A stretch of DNA of 10,937 bases from Bacteroidales bacterium. Lineage in GTDB: Bacteria > Bacteroidota > Bacteroidia > Bacteroidales > UBA10428. How positions within the stretch are numbered: the first letter of the stretch is position 1; every line of letters starts with the position of its first letter. A program made the position numbers and the translations under genes. Location of the stretch: positions 1-10,937 of the forward strand of contig JAFGOZ010000697.1 in the NCBI GenBank assembly GCA_016926235.1. The letters are read 5' to 3'. Below the pieces are notes generated by a model. The model did not search any database and had not been told where the DNA came from. It saw nothing but the letters and a program-made list of their open reading frames with translations. Of the stretch, positions 1 to 7,260 are shown one piece after another.

Positions 1-1077
1 AACATTATTTATGTTACCCCGCTGGAAGGTTCTGCAAAAGCTTACCTGGTTAGCGATCCATTACCTATTGATTTTAGCATCTCTAAAGATGTGGTAACCA
101 AGGTTGTACCCGAAGTGTTAAGCACTGAAGATGCCAGTCCCGAAGATTTTGGTTATGTATCAACAAGTTTTGATATCGTGGAAACATTTGACTTCCTCAT
201 TGGGGTATTTATCTATAATGAAGCCATTGAAAACTTTGAAATGACCGATGCTTCCATTTCAATCAGTGGCGACGGATCGGTGATTTATACAGGTATTGTG
301 GAGGCTTTAACAGACACTATTACACTTCGTGACGGGTATGCTGAATATGAAATAACTGTGGAAAAAACCGGATATGAAATATGGGTAGATACATTTGCCA
401 ATGCTGAATTGAAATTGTATTATAGCAGCGAGGATGAAGGGCCGTTGGAAGTGGTGCTTGACTGTGGATGTCCCTCGACTTTAACAGATATTGACGGGAA
501 TGTGTATCCTATAGTTAAAATTGGAACTCAATGTTGGATGGCTGAAAACCTAAAGGTCACCAAATTTAATGACGGAACACCTATCCCTTTAATTGAAGAT
601 AGTATGGTATATCTTACAACTCCTGCTTATTGCTGGTTCGATAATGACGAATCGAGTTTTAAAAATGTATATGGAGCATTATATAACTGGTATACAATCT
701 CCACTGGAAAGCTATGCCCTGACAACTGTCATATACCTACAAAAGAAGAATGGAATACTTTAATAGAATATCTTGGAGGTGAAGAAATTGCAGGTGGTAA
801 AATGAAAGAAACAGGTTTTAATTACTGGATTGCTCCGAATACTGGTGCTACAAATGAAAGTGGTTTTAATGCCCGTGGTTCTGGTATTTGTAATGCATTT
901 TATACGGTACAGCTTAAACAAAGTGCCTATTTTTGGACTTCAGATGTATGGTTTGATGAATATTGGGGAGTTGAAAGAGTTTGGTATGTTGATCTTAAAT
1001 TTGGTAACGATGATGCTATGCTTTATAATACGGGCGCCAAATCTTTAGGAATTAGTATTCGCTGTATTATGGATTAG
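1..1077 (+). CDS. FISUMP-domain surface protein, 5' end missing
   Basis: The frame is open from the first base of the window to a TAG at 1075-1077, so this is the last 358 residues of a longer protein. The first in-frame GTG (91) is internal, not a start. Residues about 45-140 look like beta-rich, Ig- or carboxypeptidase-regulatory-like modules (a 'Y..TVEKTGYE'-type ending is visible). From about residue 160 to the end is a FISUMP domain: DIDGNVYPIVKIGTQCWMAE is its hallmark opening, followed by ALYNWY, a Cys-rich CPDNCHIPTKEEW segment, GFNARGSG, FWTSD, and the usual ending SIRCIMD. FISUMP domains are common in secreted or surface proteins of Bacteroidota and Fibrobacterota; their molecular role is not settled. 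The domain ends in the normal way at the TAG, so this stop is probably real. The signal peptide or lipobox, if any, lies outside the window. Domain call secure, function unknown. Confidence 0.85.
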   Translation, partial: NIIYVTPLEGSAKAYLVSDPLPIDFSISKDVVTKVVPEVLSTEDASPEDFGYVSTSFDIVETFDFLIGVFIYNEAIENFEMTDASISISGDGSVIYTGIVEALTDTITLRDGYAEYEITVEKTGYEIWVDTFANAELKLYYSSEDEGPLEVVLDCGCPSTLTDIDGNVYPIVKIGTQCWMAENLKVTKFNDGTPIPLIEDSMVYLTTPAYCWFDNDESSFKNVYGALYNWYTISTGKLCPDNCHIPTKEEWNTLIEYLGGEEIAGGKMKETGFNYWIAPNTGATNESGFNARGSGICNAFYTVQLKQSAYFWTSDVWFDEYWGVERVWYVDLKFGNDDAMLYNTGAKSLGISIRCIMD

Positions 1078-1104
1078 AATAATATCAACTTAGACTCTAT
1101 CCAT

Positions 1105-1362
1105 TTGAAGAATAATGAATTTACCTCAAGTACATTGTATATAGCTGATTTACTAACAAATGTCCAAGCTAATCCCCGCTCAGGAAGTATAACAATCCAG
1201 GAACACGAGCTTCCCGGAGCCAGTAGTATAGCCGGCCTTGAAACCCTGCGGGATGACTATGGATGGACATTTAGTTACTCACTGGCCACTAAAAGCGCTA
1301 AAACAATGGGTGTTATGTTTTCTGAAGATTTTATTAAGGAAAGTTTGAAGAATTTGAAATAG
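1105..1362 (+). CDS. Leucine-rich-repeat-like C-terminal fragment, possible gene remnant
   Basis: This 85-residue frame can start only at a TTG (1105); there is no ATG and no visible ribosome site. It lies in the same frame as the FISUMP gene and is open from the base after that gene's TAG, so 94 codons are open in all (1078-1359). The text resembles the terminal repeat unit of bacterial leucine-rich-repeat proteins: a 'L.NNEFTSS' step, then a spacer, then 'SGSITI' and a closing 'L..L.DDYGWTFSY', similar to the 'L...GWTV' endings of such repeats. The last 25 residues match nothing I recognise. Most likely it is the tail of a second surface-protein gene whose front was lost, or a tail joined by recombination. 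A functional small protein or stop-codon readthrough product is less likely. The hairpin terminator lies just behind it, so the transcript probably includes it. Confidence 0.4.
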   Translation: MKNNEFTSSTLYIADLLTNVQANPRSGSITIQEHELPGASSIAGLETLRDDYGWTFSYSLATKSAKTMGVMFSEDFIKESLKNLK

Positions 1363-1377
1363 GGGGTATTGTATATT

Positions 1378-1413
1378 AAACCTGACAGGTTTCCCAAACC
1401 TGTTAGGTTTTTT
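1378..1413 (+). terminator. Rho-independent-type hairpin between convergent genes
   Basis: Arms 1378-1392 and 1396-1410 (AAACCTGACAGGTTT against AAACCTGTTAGGTTT) pair over 15 bp with one G-U pair and a CCC loop, and the T-run continues to 1413. It sits 15 bp behind the rightward fragment and 5 bp beyond the metG stop. On the minus strand the hairpin is followed by TTTAATATAC-type sequence with fewer Ts, so it is a good + strand terminator and a weaker one for metG. The CCTGACAGG-core hairpin looks like a dispersed Bacteroidota terminator-like repeat; that part is from memory. Confidence 0.75.
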
Positions 1414-1418
1414 ATTCC

Positions 1419-3452
1419 TTATTTTATCTCCCCCCCATTCTCCATCTTATCAACAGGAGCGGTAAATACCAATTTCCCTTCACTGTCCGCGGCCATCAGT
1501 ATCATCCCTTTCGATTCAATACCTTTAATATTTCGGGGGGCCAGGTTAACCAATATATTTACCTGCTGGCCAATAATTCTGGAAGGATCATAATGTTCAG
1601 CAATACCTGAAACCACGGTACGTATATCAATACCTGTATCAATCTTCAGTTTAAGCAGCTTATCGGTTTTCGGTACTTTTTCTGCTTCAAGGATGGTCCC
1701 TACTCGAATGTCCATTTTTGTAAAATCGTCAAAAGTTACTTCTGGTTTTTGTGGATTAGCTTTCGTTTCCATGGCTTTATTGGCAAGTTTCGTGTCACTT
1801 AGTCTTTTTAATTGTTTTTCAATCTCTTCATCTTCAATTTTTTCAAATAGCAGAGATGCCTGTTTGATTGTATGCCCAGGTTTTAATATATCCGTTCCTC
1901 CGGTATTATCCCATAAAAGATCGCCTATATTCAAAAACTCACGAAGTTTCGTTGCAGAATACGGAAGGAAAGGTTCTGTCAGCAAACTCAAATTAGCTGA
2001 TATCTGCAGGGCAATATTTAATATGGTTTTTACTCTTTCTTCATCCGTCTTTATCAGTTTCCATGGTTCTGTTTCGGCAAGGTACTTATTACCAAGCCTT
2101 GACAAGTCCATAGTAGCTTTCAGGGATTCCCGGAAGCGGAAGTTTTCCAGACTGTCTTCCAGTGCTTTTTTCAGTTTTGGAATTTCTGCAATTACCTCTT
2201 TGTCATATGAGGTTAACTCACTCCGCTGGGGTATTTTTCCCTCAAAATATTTATGTGTAAGTACAATCGCCCTGTTTATAAAATTTCCGAAAATGGCTAC
2301 CAACTCATTGTTGTTACGTGCCTGAAAATCCTTCCAGGTAAAGTCATTATCTTTTGTTTCAGGTGCATTGGCGCATAATACATAGCGCAACACATCCTGC
2401 TTCCCTTCAAAATCTTCTAAATATTCATGTAACCATACAGCCCAGTTTCGTGATGTACTGATTTTGTCGCCTTCAAGGTTCAGAAACTCGTTGGCAGGAA
2501 CATTATCAGGTAATATATAACTGCCTTCTGCTTTTAACATCACCGGAAATATAATACAGTGAAATACAATATTGTCTTTCCCTATAAAGTGGACGAGACG
2601 GGTATCCTCATCTTTCCAGTACTTTTCCCAGTCAGGAGTCAGTTCTTTGGTTGCTGAAATATAACCTATAGGCGCATCAAACCAGACATACAGCACCTTA
2701 CCCTGAGCTCCTTCAACCGGAACAGGCACACCCCACTCCAAATCCCGGCTCACCGCACGGGGCTGTAATCCTGCATCAATCCATGATTTGCACTGACCAT
2801 ATACATTCGATTTCCATTCTTTGTGATCTTTCAAGATCCATTCCTTCAGATAGTCTTCATATTGATCGAGAGGCAGGTACCAGTGCTTTGTTTCTTTCAA
2901 TTTTGGGTTACTGCCACTTATAGCTGACTTTGGATTTATAAGTTCCGTAGGGCTTAACGAGGTGCCACACTTTTCGCATTGATCACCATAGGCTTTATCA
3001 AAACTACATTTGGGGCAGGTACCAGTTATATATCGATCAGCCAAAAATTGTCCGGCCTCTTCATCATAATATTGTTCAGATGTTTTCTCTATAAAATCAC
3101 CGTTATCGTGTAATGTTTTAAAAAATCCAGCAGCAGTCTCATGATGAACTTTATTGGAGGTCCTTGAATAAATATCAAAGGCTATCCCAAAATCTTCGAA
3201 TGCTTTCTTATTCACTGCGTGATAACGATCTACAATATCCTGCGGTGTAACCCCTTCCTGGCGTGCTTTCAATGTAATAGGCACTCCATGCTCATCGGAA
3301 CCACAGACAAATATCACATCTCTGCCCCGTAATCTTAAATAACGGACATAAATATCTGCCGGTACATACACTCCCGCCAGGTGTCCGATATGAACGGGGC
3401 CATTAGCATAGGGTAGCGCTGCTGTTACTGTATGTCTCTTATAATCCTTCAT
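1419..3452 (-). CDS. metG: Methionyl-tRNA synthetase with C-terminal tRNA-binding domain
   Basis: Charges tRNA-Met with methionine using ATP in the cytoplasm, as needed for both initiation and elongation. The 677 residues are a normal full length for the two-domain form. The class I signature HIGH is at residues 21-24; the knuckle domain carries two CxxC zinc pairs (C146/C149 and C159/C162); the second class I motif appears as KISTS (330-334) rather than KMSKS, as is usual in MetRS of Bacteroidota, archaea and eukaryotes. An anticodon-binding helical domain follows, then, after a linker, an EMAPII/Trbp111-like tRNA-binding OB fold at about 575-677 (starting near FTKMDIRVG), which drives dimerisation in relatives. 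The ATG start gives the family-typical N-terminus ([15 protein letters not shown]). It is transcribed alone, divergently from the S66 peptidase gene, with a consensus -7 box 35 bases upstream. Confidence 0.98.
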   Translation of the reverse strand: MKDYKRHTVTAALPYANGPVHIGHLAGVYVPADIYVRYLRLRGRDVIFVCGSDEHGVPITLKARQEGVTPQDIVDRYHAVNKKAFEDFGIAFDIYSRTSNKVHHETAAGFFKTLHDNGDFIEKTSEQYYDEEAGQFLADRYITGTCPKCSFDKAYGDQCEKCGTSLSPTELINPKSAISGSNPKLKETKHWYLPLDQYEDYLKEWILKDHKEWKSNVYGQCKSWIDAGLQPRAVSRDLEWGVPVPVEGAQGKVLYVWFDAPIGYISATKELTPDWEKYWKDEDTRLVHFIGKDNIVFHCIIFPVMLKAEGSYILPDNVPANEFLNLEGDKISTSRNWAVWLHEYLEDFEGKQDVLRYVLCANAPETKDNDFTWKDFQARNNNELVAIFGNFINRAIVLTHKYFEGKIPQRSELTSYDKEVIAEIPKLKKALEDSLENFRFRESLKATMDLSRLGNKYLAETEPWKLIKTDEERVKTILNIALQISANLSLLTEPFLPYSATKLREFLNIGDLLWDNTGGTDILKPGHTIKQASLLFEKIEDEEIEKQLKRLSDTKLANKAMETKANPQKPEVTFDDFTKMDIRVGTILEAEKVPKTDKLLKLKIDTGIDIRTVVSGIAEHYDPSRIIGQQVNILVNLAPRNIKGIESKGMILMAADSEGKLVFTAPVDKMENGGEIK

Positions 3453-3486
3453 CTATAAAATTTCAACGTTCATTTAATAAAGAGAG

Positions 3487-3494
3487 CAAAGATA
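3487..3494 (-). promoter_or_regulatory. Putative metG -7 promoter box (TATCTTTG)
   Basis: Read on the minus strand this is TATCTTTG, a perfect match to the Bacteroidota primary sigma -7 consensus TAnnTTTG. It ends 34 bases before the metG ATG, which would leave a leader of about 30 nt. No clear TTG -33 box is seen at the usual spacing. Confidence 0.5.
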
Positions 3495-3590
3495 TTGAAT
3501 AATTCTTATTTTTTACTTAATAGTAAAATCTAAAGTGAAAGCCTCTCGTTTCATAAAAAAAACTATTTTTACATATAATACGTATTGAAG

Positions 3591-4496
3591 ATGATTACCC
3601 CTCCATACATAAAAAAAGGTGATACAATTGGTTTGATAGCCCCGGCAAAAAAAATAACACCAACAGAAGTTGGCACTGCTGTAAAAATGTTTGAGAGCTG
3701 GGATTTGCATGTAAAAATTGGCGAACATATATATAAGGAATGTAACCAATTTGCAGGCAATGATGCTGATAGAGCAAAGGACCTCAGGAATATGCTTGAG
3801 GACATGGATGTGAAAGCCATAATTGCTGCCCGCGGGGGTTATGGAACAATCAGGCTTCTGGAAAAAGTAAATTTTTACGCATTGTTAAAAATGCCCAAAT
3901 GGATTGTCGGCTATAGTGACATAACCGCATTACATATTGCACTTAACCACCAAATGAATATTGAGACCATACATGGCATCATGCCTGTTAATTTTCCACA
4001 AAACGGGGAAGAAAACGAATCTCTCAGGAGTTTGAAAAAAGTATTATTTGGAGAAAACCCAATATATACATTCCCTTCACATCCGTTAAACATAAAAGGA
4101 AAGACAGAAGGAATGCTGATTGGAGGGAATTTATCCGTACTTTATAGTCTGGCGGGTACTAAATTTGATATGAATACCGAAGGCAAAATATTGTTCCTGG
4201 AAGACCTGGATGAATATCTCTACCACATAGACCGCATGATGATGAACCTGAAACTGGCAGGTAAACTGGACAAACTGAGAGGTCTTCTGGTTGGAGGCAT
4301 GACTGAAATGCATGACAACCAGGTACCATTTGGCAAAACTGCCGAAGAGATTGTAAAGGACATTATAAAGGATTACAATATACCGGTTGCATTTGGAACA
4401 CCAGCCGGTCATATAGACCCTAATCTTGCCTTGATAATGGGACGACATATAACACTTGAAGTTAACGATACGCAAAGCACAATAACTTTCAACTAA
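3591..4496 (+). CDS. LD-carboxypeptidase, peptidase family S66
   Basis: S66 enzymes cut the L,D bond that holds the terminal D-Ala in the peptidoglycan tetrapeptide, in murein recycling; related members (MccF) instead cleave microcin C-type adducts. The 301 residues are full length. The catalytic triad is visible: Ser109 in VGYSDITALH, Glu204 in LFLEDLDEYLYHID, and His274 in GTPAGHIDPNLALIMG. The N-terminal PYIKKGDTIGLIAPA opening is typical. An upstream in-frame TTG (3585) would add only two residues; ATG 3591 is preferred because it gives the usual N-terminus. No signal peptide is seen, which fits a cytoplasmic recycling role. A weak -7-like TATTTTTA at 3564-3571 lies upstream. The TAA stop overlaps the yraN ATG by one base (TAATG), which suggests translational coupling. 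LdcA-like function is preferred over MccF because no antibiotic-biosynthesis genes are nearby. Confidence 0.93.
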   Translation: MITPPYIKKGDTIGLIAPAKKITPTEVGTAVKMFESWDLHVKIGEHIYKECNQFAGNDADRAKDLRNMLEDMDVKAIIAARGGYGTIRLLEKVNFYALLKMPKWIVGYSDITALHIALNHQMNIETIHGIMPVNFPQNGEENESLRSLKKVLFGENPIYTFPSHPLNIKGKTEGMLIGGNLSVLYSLAGTKFDMNTEGKILFLEDLDEYLYHIDRMMMNLKLAGKLDKLRGLLVGGMTEMHDNQVPFGKTAEEIVKDIIKDYNIPVAFGTPAGHIDPNLALIMGRHITLEVNDTQSTITFN

Positions 4497-4861
4497 TGGC
4501 AGAACACAATGAAAGAGGAAAAGAGGGAGAAGCCATTGCTTATAATCTCCTGAAAGAGAAGGGTTATCAAATCCTTGATATGAACTGGCGTTTTGGTAAA
4601 AATGAACTGGATATTATTGCCATGGATAAAGAATTTCTGGTTGTGGTGGAAGTTAAAACCCGCTGCAATCCTTATTTTGAAACACCCAAAGAAGCAGTGA
4701 CCATAAGAAAACAGAAAAACATTATTCGTGCAGCCAATGCCTACGTGATCGAAAATAATATTGAAAACGAAACCCGTTTTGACATTGTTTCAGTAATGTT
4801 CTGGAATAATAAGGTTGAGATCGAACATATTGAAAATGCTTTTTATCCGTTGGTAAGATAA
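4496..4861 (+). CDS. yraN: YraN family (UPF0102) nuclease-like protein
   Basis: A 121-residue protein of the UPF0102/YraN family, which has a restriction-endonuclease-like (PD-(D/E)xK) fold and is related to archaeal Holliday-junction resolvases; the cellular role is not established. The motif residues are all present: the N-terminal GKEGEAIAYNLL helix (E12), E37 and D39 in NELDIIA, and E52-x-K54 in VVEVKTR, so the putative metal-binding active site looks intact. The C-terminal half is the usual FDIVSV strand and a YPLV-type ending. The ATG shares a base with the TAA of the S66 peptidase gene, so the two almost certainly form one transcript. Confidence 0.95.
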   Translation: MAEHNERGKEGEAIAYNLLKEKGYQILDMNWRFGKNELDIIAMDKEFLVVVEVKTRCNPYFETPKEAVTIRKQKNIIRAANAYVIENNIENETRFDIVSVMFWNNKVEIEHIENAFYPLVR

Positions 4862-4876
4862 TATGATATAAGTAAA

Positions 4877-4884
4877 TACCTTTG
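4877..4884 (+). promoter_or_regulatory. Candidate -7 box (TACCTTTG)
   Basis: A perfect TAnnTTTG match 16 bases after the yraN stop. It would give a leader of about 165 nt for the YjbR-family gene that covers the inverted repeat at 4932-5004. It is also part of a small palindrome (ATACC-TTT-GGTAT), so it may be chance. Confidence 0.25.
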
Positions 4885-4931
4885 GTATATGGAGAGGTCT
4901 GGCGGATAATTTAGAGTATAAAGGAATGTTG

Positions 4932-5004
4932 GAATAATGGATTATTGGATGGAATTACTATAACGAATTTCAGTTTATCCAGTCATCCATCAATCCAATT
5001 ATTC
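4932..5004. repeat. Imperfect inverted repeat in the yraN-YjbR gap
   Basis: The left arm (4932-4953) starts GAATAATGGATT and ends GGATGGA; the right arm (4986-5004) is TCCATCAATCCAATTATTC. The right arm's reverse complement, GAATAATTGGATTGATGGA, matches the left arm apart from short indels. The loop is about 32 nt with no T-run after it, so this is not a classic terminator. GGAT/TTGG words recur through the arms, giving a low-complexity look. The 196-bp gap holding it (4862-5057) shows no coding potential. Confidence 0.5.
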
Positions 5005-5043
5005 AAAACAAATACTTGCAGGAACTAAAAAATAGCAACTAAA

Positions 5044-5051
5044 TAAATTTG
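5044..5051 (+). promoter_or_regulatory. Candidate -7 box next to the YjbR start (TAAATTTG)
   Basis: A perfect TAnnTTTG match that ends 6 bases before the ATG at 5058, so transcription from it would give a leaderless or nearly leaderless mRNA. A TTG at 5016-5018 is 25 bases upstream, further than the usual 17-23. Possibly chance in AT-rich DNA. Confidence 0.3.
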
Positions 5052-5057
5052 CTGCGT

Positions 5058-5411
5058 ATGAACATCGAAGAACTCCGCGAATACTGTCTTTCAAAAAAAG
5101 GAGCCGAGGAATGCTTCCCTTTTGATGAGGTAACACTGGTCTTTAAAGTAATGAATAAGATGTTTGCACTTGTGCCCCTGGATGCTGATCTTCAAATAAA
5201 CCTAAAATGCAGTCCCGAAAAATCCATCGAGTTACGTGAAAAATATCCGTGTGTCATTCCCGGTTATCATATGAGTAAAAAACATTGGAATACTATAATT
5301 ATTGATGGCTCCATATCAGACAAACTAATCAGGGAATGGATTGATCATTCGTACGATGAAGTAATGAAAGGATTGACTAAGAAATTCAGAGATGAATTAA
5401 AAAACTCTTAA
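5058..5411 (+). CDS. MmcQ/YjbR family protein
   Basis: A 117-residue member of the YjbR/MmcQ family, a small CyaY-like double-wing fold often annotated as DNA-binding, with no firm biochemical role. Visible family signatures are EYCLSKKGAEECFPFDE near the N-terminus, the VFKVMNKMFALVPLD strand pair, LKCSPE, REKYPCVIPGYHMSKKHWNT in the middle, and the closing IREWIDHSYDEVMKGLTKK helix. The length is typical and no key segment is missing. ATG 5058 was chosen because MNIEELREYC is the standard opening; a TTG at 5049 would only add three residues and overlaps the -7-like box. It is separated from yraN by 196 bp and so is probably transcribed on its own. Confidence 0.92.
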   Translation: MNIEELREYCLSKKGAEECFPFDEVTLVFKVMNKMFALVPLDADLQINLKCSPEKSIELREKYPCVIPGYHMSKKHWNTIIIDGSISDKLIREWIDHSYDEVMKGLTKKFRDELKNS

Positions 5412-5471
5412 AACTCAAGTGATATAATGGAATGTTCATGAGTTGAACTTCAAGATAATCTGAAAAAGGTT

Positions 5472-5479
5472 TAAATTTG
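5472..5479 (+). promoter_or_regulatory. Putative -7 promoter box of the DUF502 gene (TAAATTTG)
   Basis: A perfect TAnnTTTG match ending 26 bases before the ATG at 5506, which implies a leader of about 20 nt. The nearest TTG (5443-5445) is 26 bases upstream, longer than usual, so the -33 element is uncertain. Confidence 0.5.
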
Positions 5480-5505
5480 TACTAATTATCATTATATTCA
5501 AAATC

Positions 5506-6072
5506 ATGAAAAAATTCTTCCGATATTTCCTCCAGGGTCTGCTGTATATAGCTCCCATTGGTATTACAGCATACATTATATACTTTATATTTAAAGTAGT
5601 GGATGGTTTGTTCAGGGAAAGGCTTATTGAATGGTTCGATATTGATATTCCTGGACTGGGTTTAATTGTTGTTATTCTTTTCCTCTTCGTTTTAGGCTTT
5701 ATGGGACAGACCATCATAGCCAGACCATTTAAAAAACTCTTTCGTAAAATAATGGAAAGAGCGCCTCTCGTAAAACTGGTATACAGCTCTCTAAATGATC
5801 TTTTTAAAGCATTTGTAGGTAAAGAAAAGAAATTCAACAAACCTGTACTTGTAAAAGTAAATACTATATCAAACCTGGAAAAGATGGGATTTATGACACA
5901 GGAAGATTTATCCAAATTAAACATAAAAGACAAGGCTGCCGTATATTTTCCGCATTCTTATAACTTTTCGGGAGAAATGTTTATCGTTCCGGTTGAAAAC
6001 ATTACTCCTCTTGATATTCCTGCTTCCGAAGCCATGAAATTTATAGTATCGGGAGGTGTGACGGAGTTATAA
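5506..6072 (+). CDS. DUF502 family inner-membrane protein
   Basis: A 188-residue protein of the DUF502 (COG2928) family, of unknown function. Two hydrophobic helices are clear: about residues 8-30 (FLQGLLYIAPIGITAYIIYF) and 50-70 (LGLIVVILFLFVLGFMGQTI). These are followed by a basic stretch (RPFKKLFRKI), the family-typical PLVKLVYSSLNDLFKAFVG segment, and a soluble C-terminal beta domain with FMTQEDL, AVYFPHSYNFSGEMFIVP and ending SGGVTEL. This is the expected length and order. The positive segment after the second helix suggests that the soluble part is cytoplasmic (inference). A good -7 box lies upstream. The C1B peptidase gene begins 42 bp downstream in the same direction with no hairpin between, so the two may share a transcript. 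Confidence 0.93.
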   Translation: MKKFFRYFLQGLLYIAPIGITAYIIYFIFKVVDGLFRERLIEWFDIDIPGLGLIVVILFLFVLGFMGQTIIARPFKKLFRKIMERAPLVKLVYSSLNDLFKAFVGKEKKFNKPVLVKVNTISNLEKMGFMTQEDLSKLNIKDKAAVYFPHSYNFSGEMFIVPVENITPLDIPASEAMKFIVSGGVTEL

Positions 6073-6114
6073 TTTCTTTTATTACTTTTAAGGGAAAATA
6101 ATTTTAGGTGTATT

Positions 6115-7260
6115 ATGAAGATACAAATTTTTATATGGATTGTGTTTTTACTTTTAACAGGATGGTTAAACCTGGAAGCTCAAGTAAACGAAGGTTATTC
6201 TTTTAAAAAGGAAATAGATTTACCCGTTACTCCGGTTAAAAATCAGGGAAGATCAGGCACATGCTGGGCTTTTTCTACTACTTCATTTATTGAGGCAGAA
6301 ATTTTACGAATGACGGGAAAGGAATATGACATTTCTGAAATGTATTTTGTTTACAATACTTATCTGAACAAGGCCAGGCAATATGTACGTTTTCATGGAA
6401 ATACAAAATTCGGAGAAGGCGGACAGGCACATGACCTTTTAAATGTATTGCCAAAATATGGCATGGTAAGAGAAGATGACTATTCAGGAAAAAAGGATGC
6501 TACCTCAATGCACAACCATAACTCTCTTGAAAAAGGCTTAAACGACCTGATTGAACCCTTGGTAAATGAAGACAAAATCAATACGAACTGGATTTTAAAA
6601 GCAGACTCAATACTGAAATCTGAACTAGGGCCCCTGCCAAAATCCACCAAAACGGAAGCCGGAAATATATCTCCATCTGAGTTTTATACTAAATCAAAAT
6701 TTAACCCGGATAACTATGTTGAAATCACTTCTTTCTCGCATCACCCTTATTATACGCAATTTGTTTTGGAAGTACCCGACAACTGGGCACTGGAAAAATA
6801 TTACAATGTTCCACTGGATGATCTTATTACCATAATGAATTATTCACTCAGCAAAGGTTATACTTTAGTATGGGATGGAGACGTAAGTGAACCTTCCTTT
6901 TCGTCTATAATAGGGGTAGCTGTAATGCCTGATGTAGACTGGTCAAAAATAGATCCTGTCATGTCGAGGGATATATTGTCAAAGCCAACAACTGAAATCG
7001 ATGTTACTGCTGAACTTCGCCAAAAATCATTTGATGATTATGCAACAACAGATGACCACCTGATGCATATTACCGGTATAGCCAAAGATCAAAATGGCAA
7101 TACATATTATCTCACAAAAAATTCAGGAGGAAAAGATAGTAGTCCTTATGACGGATATATCTATATGTCGGAAGCATATGTTAAGATGAAAACAATAGCA
7201 ATAACAGTTAATAAAGAAGCTATTCCTAAAGAACTAGCATTAAAAATGGGGTTAGACTAA
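6115..7260 (+). CDS. Exported C1B (bleomycin-hydrolase-like) cysteine peptidase
   Basis: Papain-superfamily thiol peptidase of the C1B (aminopeptidase C/bleomycin hydrolase) branch. A signal peptide is visible at residues 1-22 (basic start, hydrophobic IFIWIVFLLLTGWL, cleavage probably after LEA), so it should act in the periplasm or be anchored outside, unlike the cytosolic PepC/BLMH enzymes. Catalytic residues: Gln44 (oxyanion hole) and Cys50 in KNQGRSGTCWAFS, His318 in DDHLMHITG, Asn336 in LTKNSGG. C1B context is shown by SEMYFVYNTYLNKA, GGQAHDLLNVLPKYGMV, DNWALEKYYNVPLDDL and GYTLVWDGDVSE. At 381 residues it is shorter than the roughly 450-residue cytosolic relatives, and the Asn motif reads NSGG rather than the usual NSWG. 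No T9SS-type C-terminal tag is seen. Its TAA is directly abutted by the stop of the convergent gene, with no bases between. Confidence 0.9.
   Translation: MKIQIFIWIVFLLLTGWLNLEAQVNEGYSFKKEIDLPVTPVKNQGRSGTCWAFSTTSFIEAEILRMTGKEYDISEMYFVYNTYLNKARQYVRFHGNTKFGEGGQAHDLLNVLPKYGMVREDDYSGKKDATSMHNHNSLEKGLNDLIEPLVNEDKINTNWILKADSILKSELGPLPKSTKTEAGNISPSEFYTKSKFNPDNYVEITSFSHHPYYTQFVLEVPDNWALEKYYNVPLDDLITIMNYSLSKGYTLVWDGDVSEPSFSSIIGVAVMPDVDWSKIDPVMSRDILSKPTTEIDVTAELRQKSFDDYATTDDHLMHITGIAKDQNGNTYYLTKNSGGKDSSPYDGYIYMSEAYVKMKTIAITVNKEAIPKELALKMGLD

Noticed and set aside
91..1077. GTG at 91 as the start of the FISUMP gene
   Set aside because: The frame is open to base 1 with protein-like sequence, so the gene continues off the left edge.
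1693..2325. Long rightward frame (210 codons) inside metG
   Set aside because: It is antisense to a fully conserved metG, Ser/Phe-rich, and has no recognisable domain; a shadow of the coding strand.
4131..4475. Leftward frames inside the S66 peptidase gene
   Set aside because: The overlapping gene has a complete catalytic triad and family length; these frames have no family features.
3591..4861. S66 peptidase plus YraN as a microcin-immunity or defence pair
   Set aside because: No biosynthetic, toxin or mobile genes are nearby; the housekeeping murein-recycling explanation fits better.
5412..5450. AACTCA/TGAGTT inverted repeat after the YjbR gene as a terminator
   Set aside because: Only a 6-bp stem with a 21-nt loop and no following T-run.
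5436..5933. Leftward 165-codon frame opposite the DUF502 gene
   Set aside because: DUF502 signatures are clear on the plus strand; the antisense frame is Ser/Ile/Lys low-complexity text.
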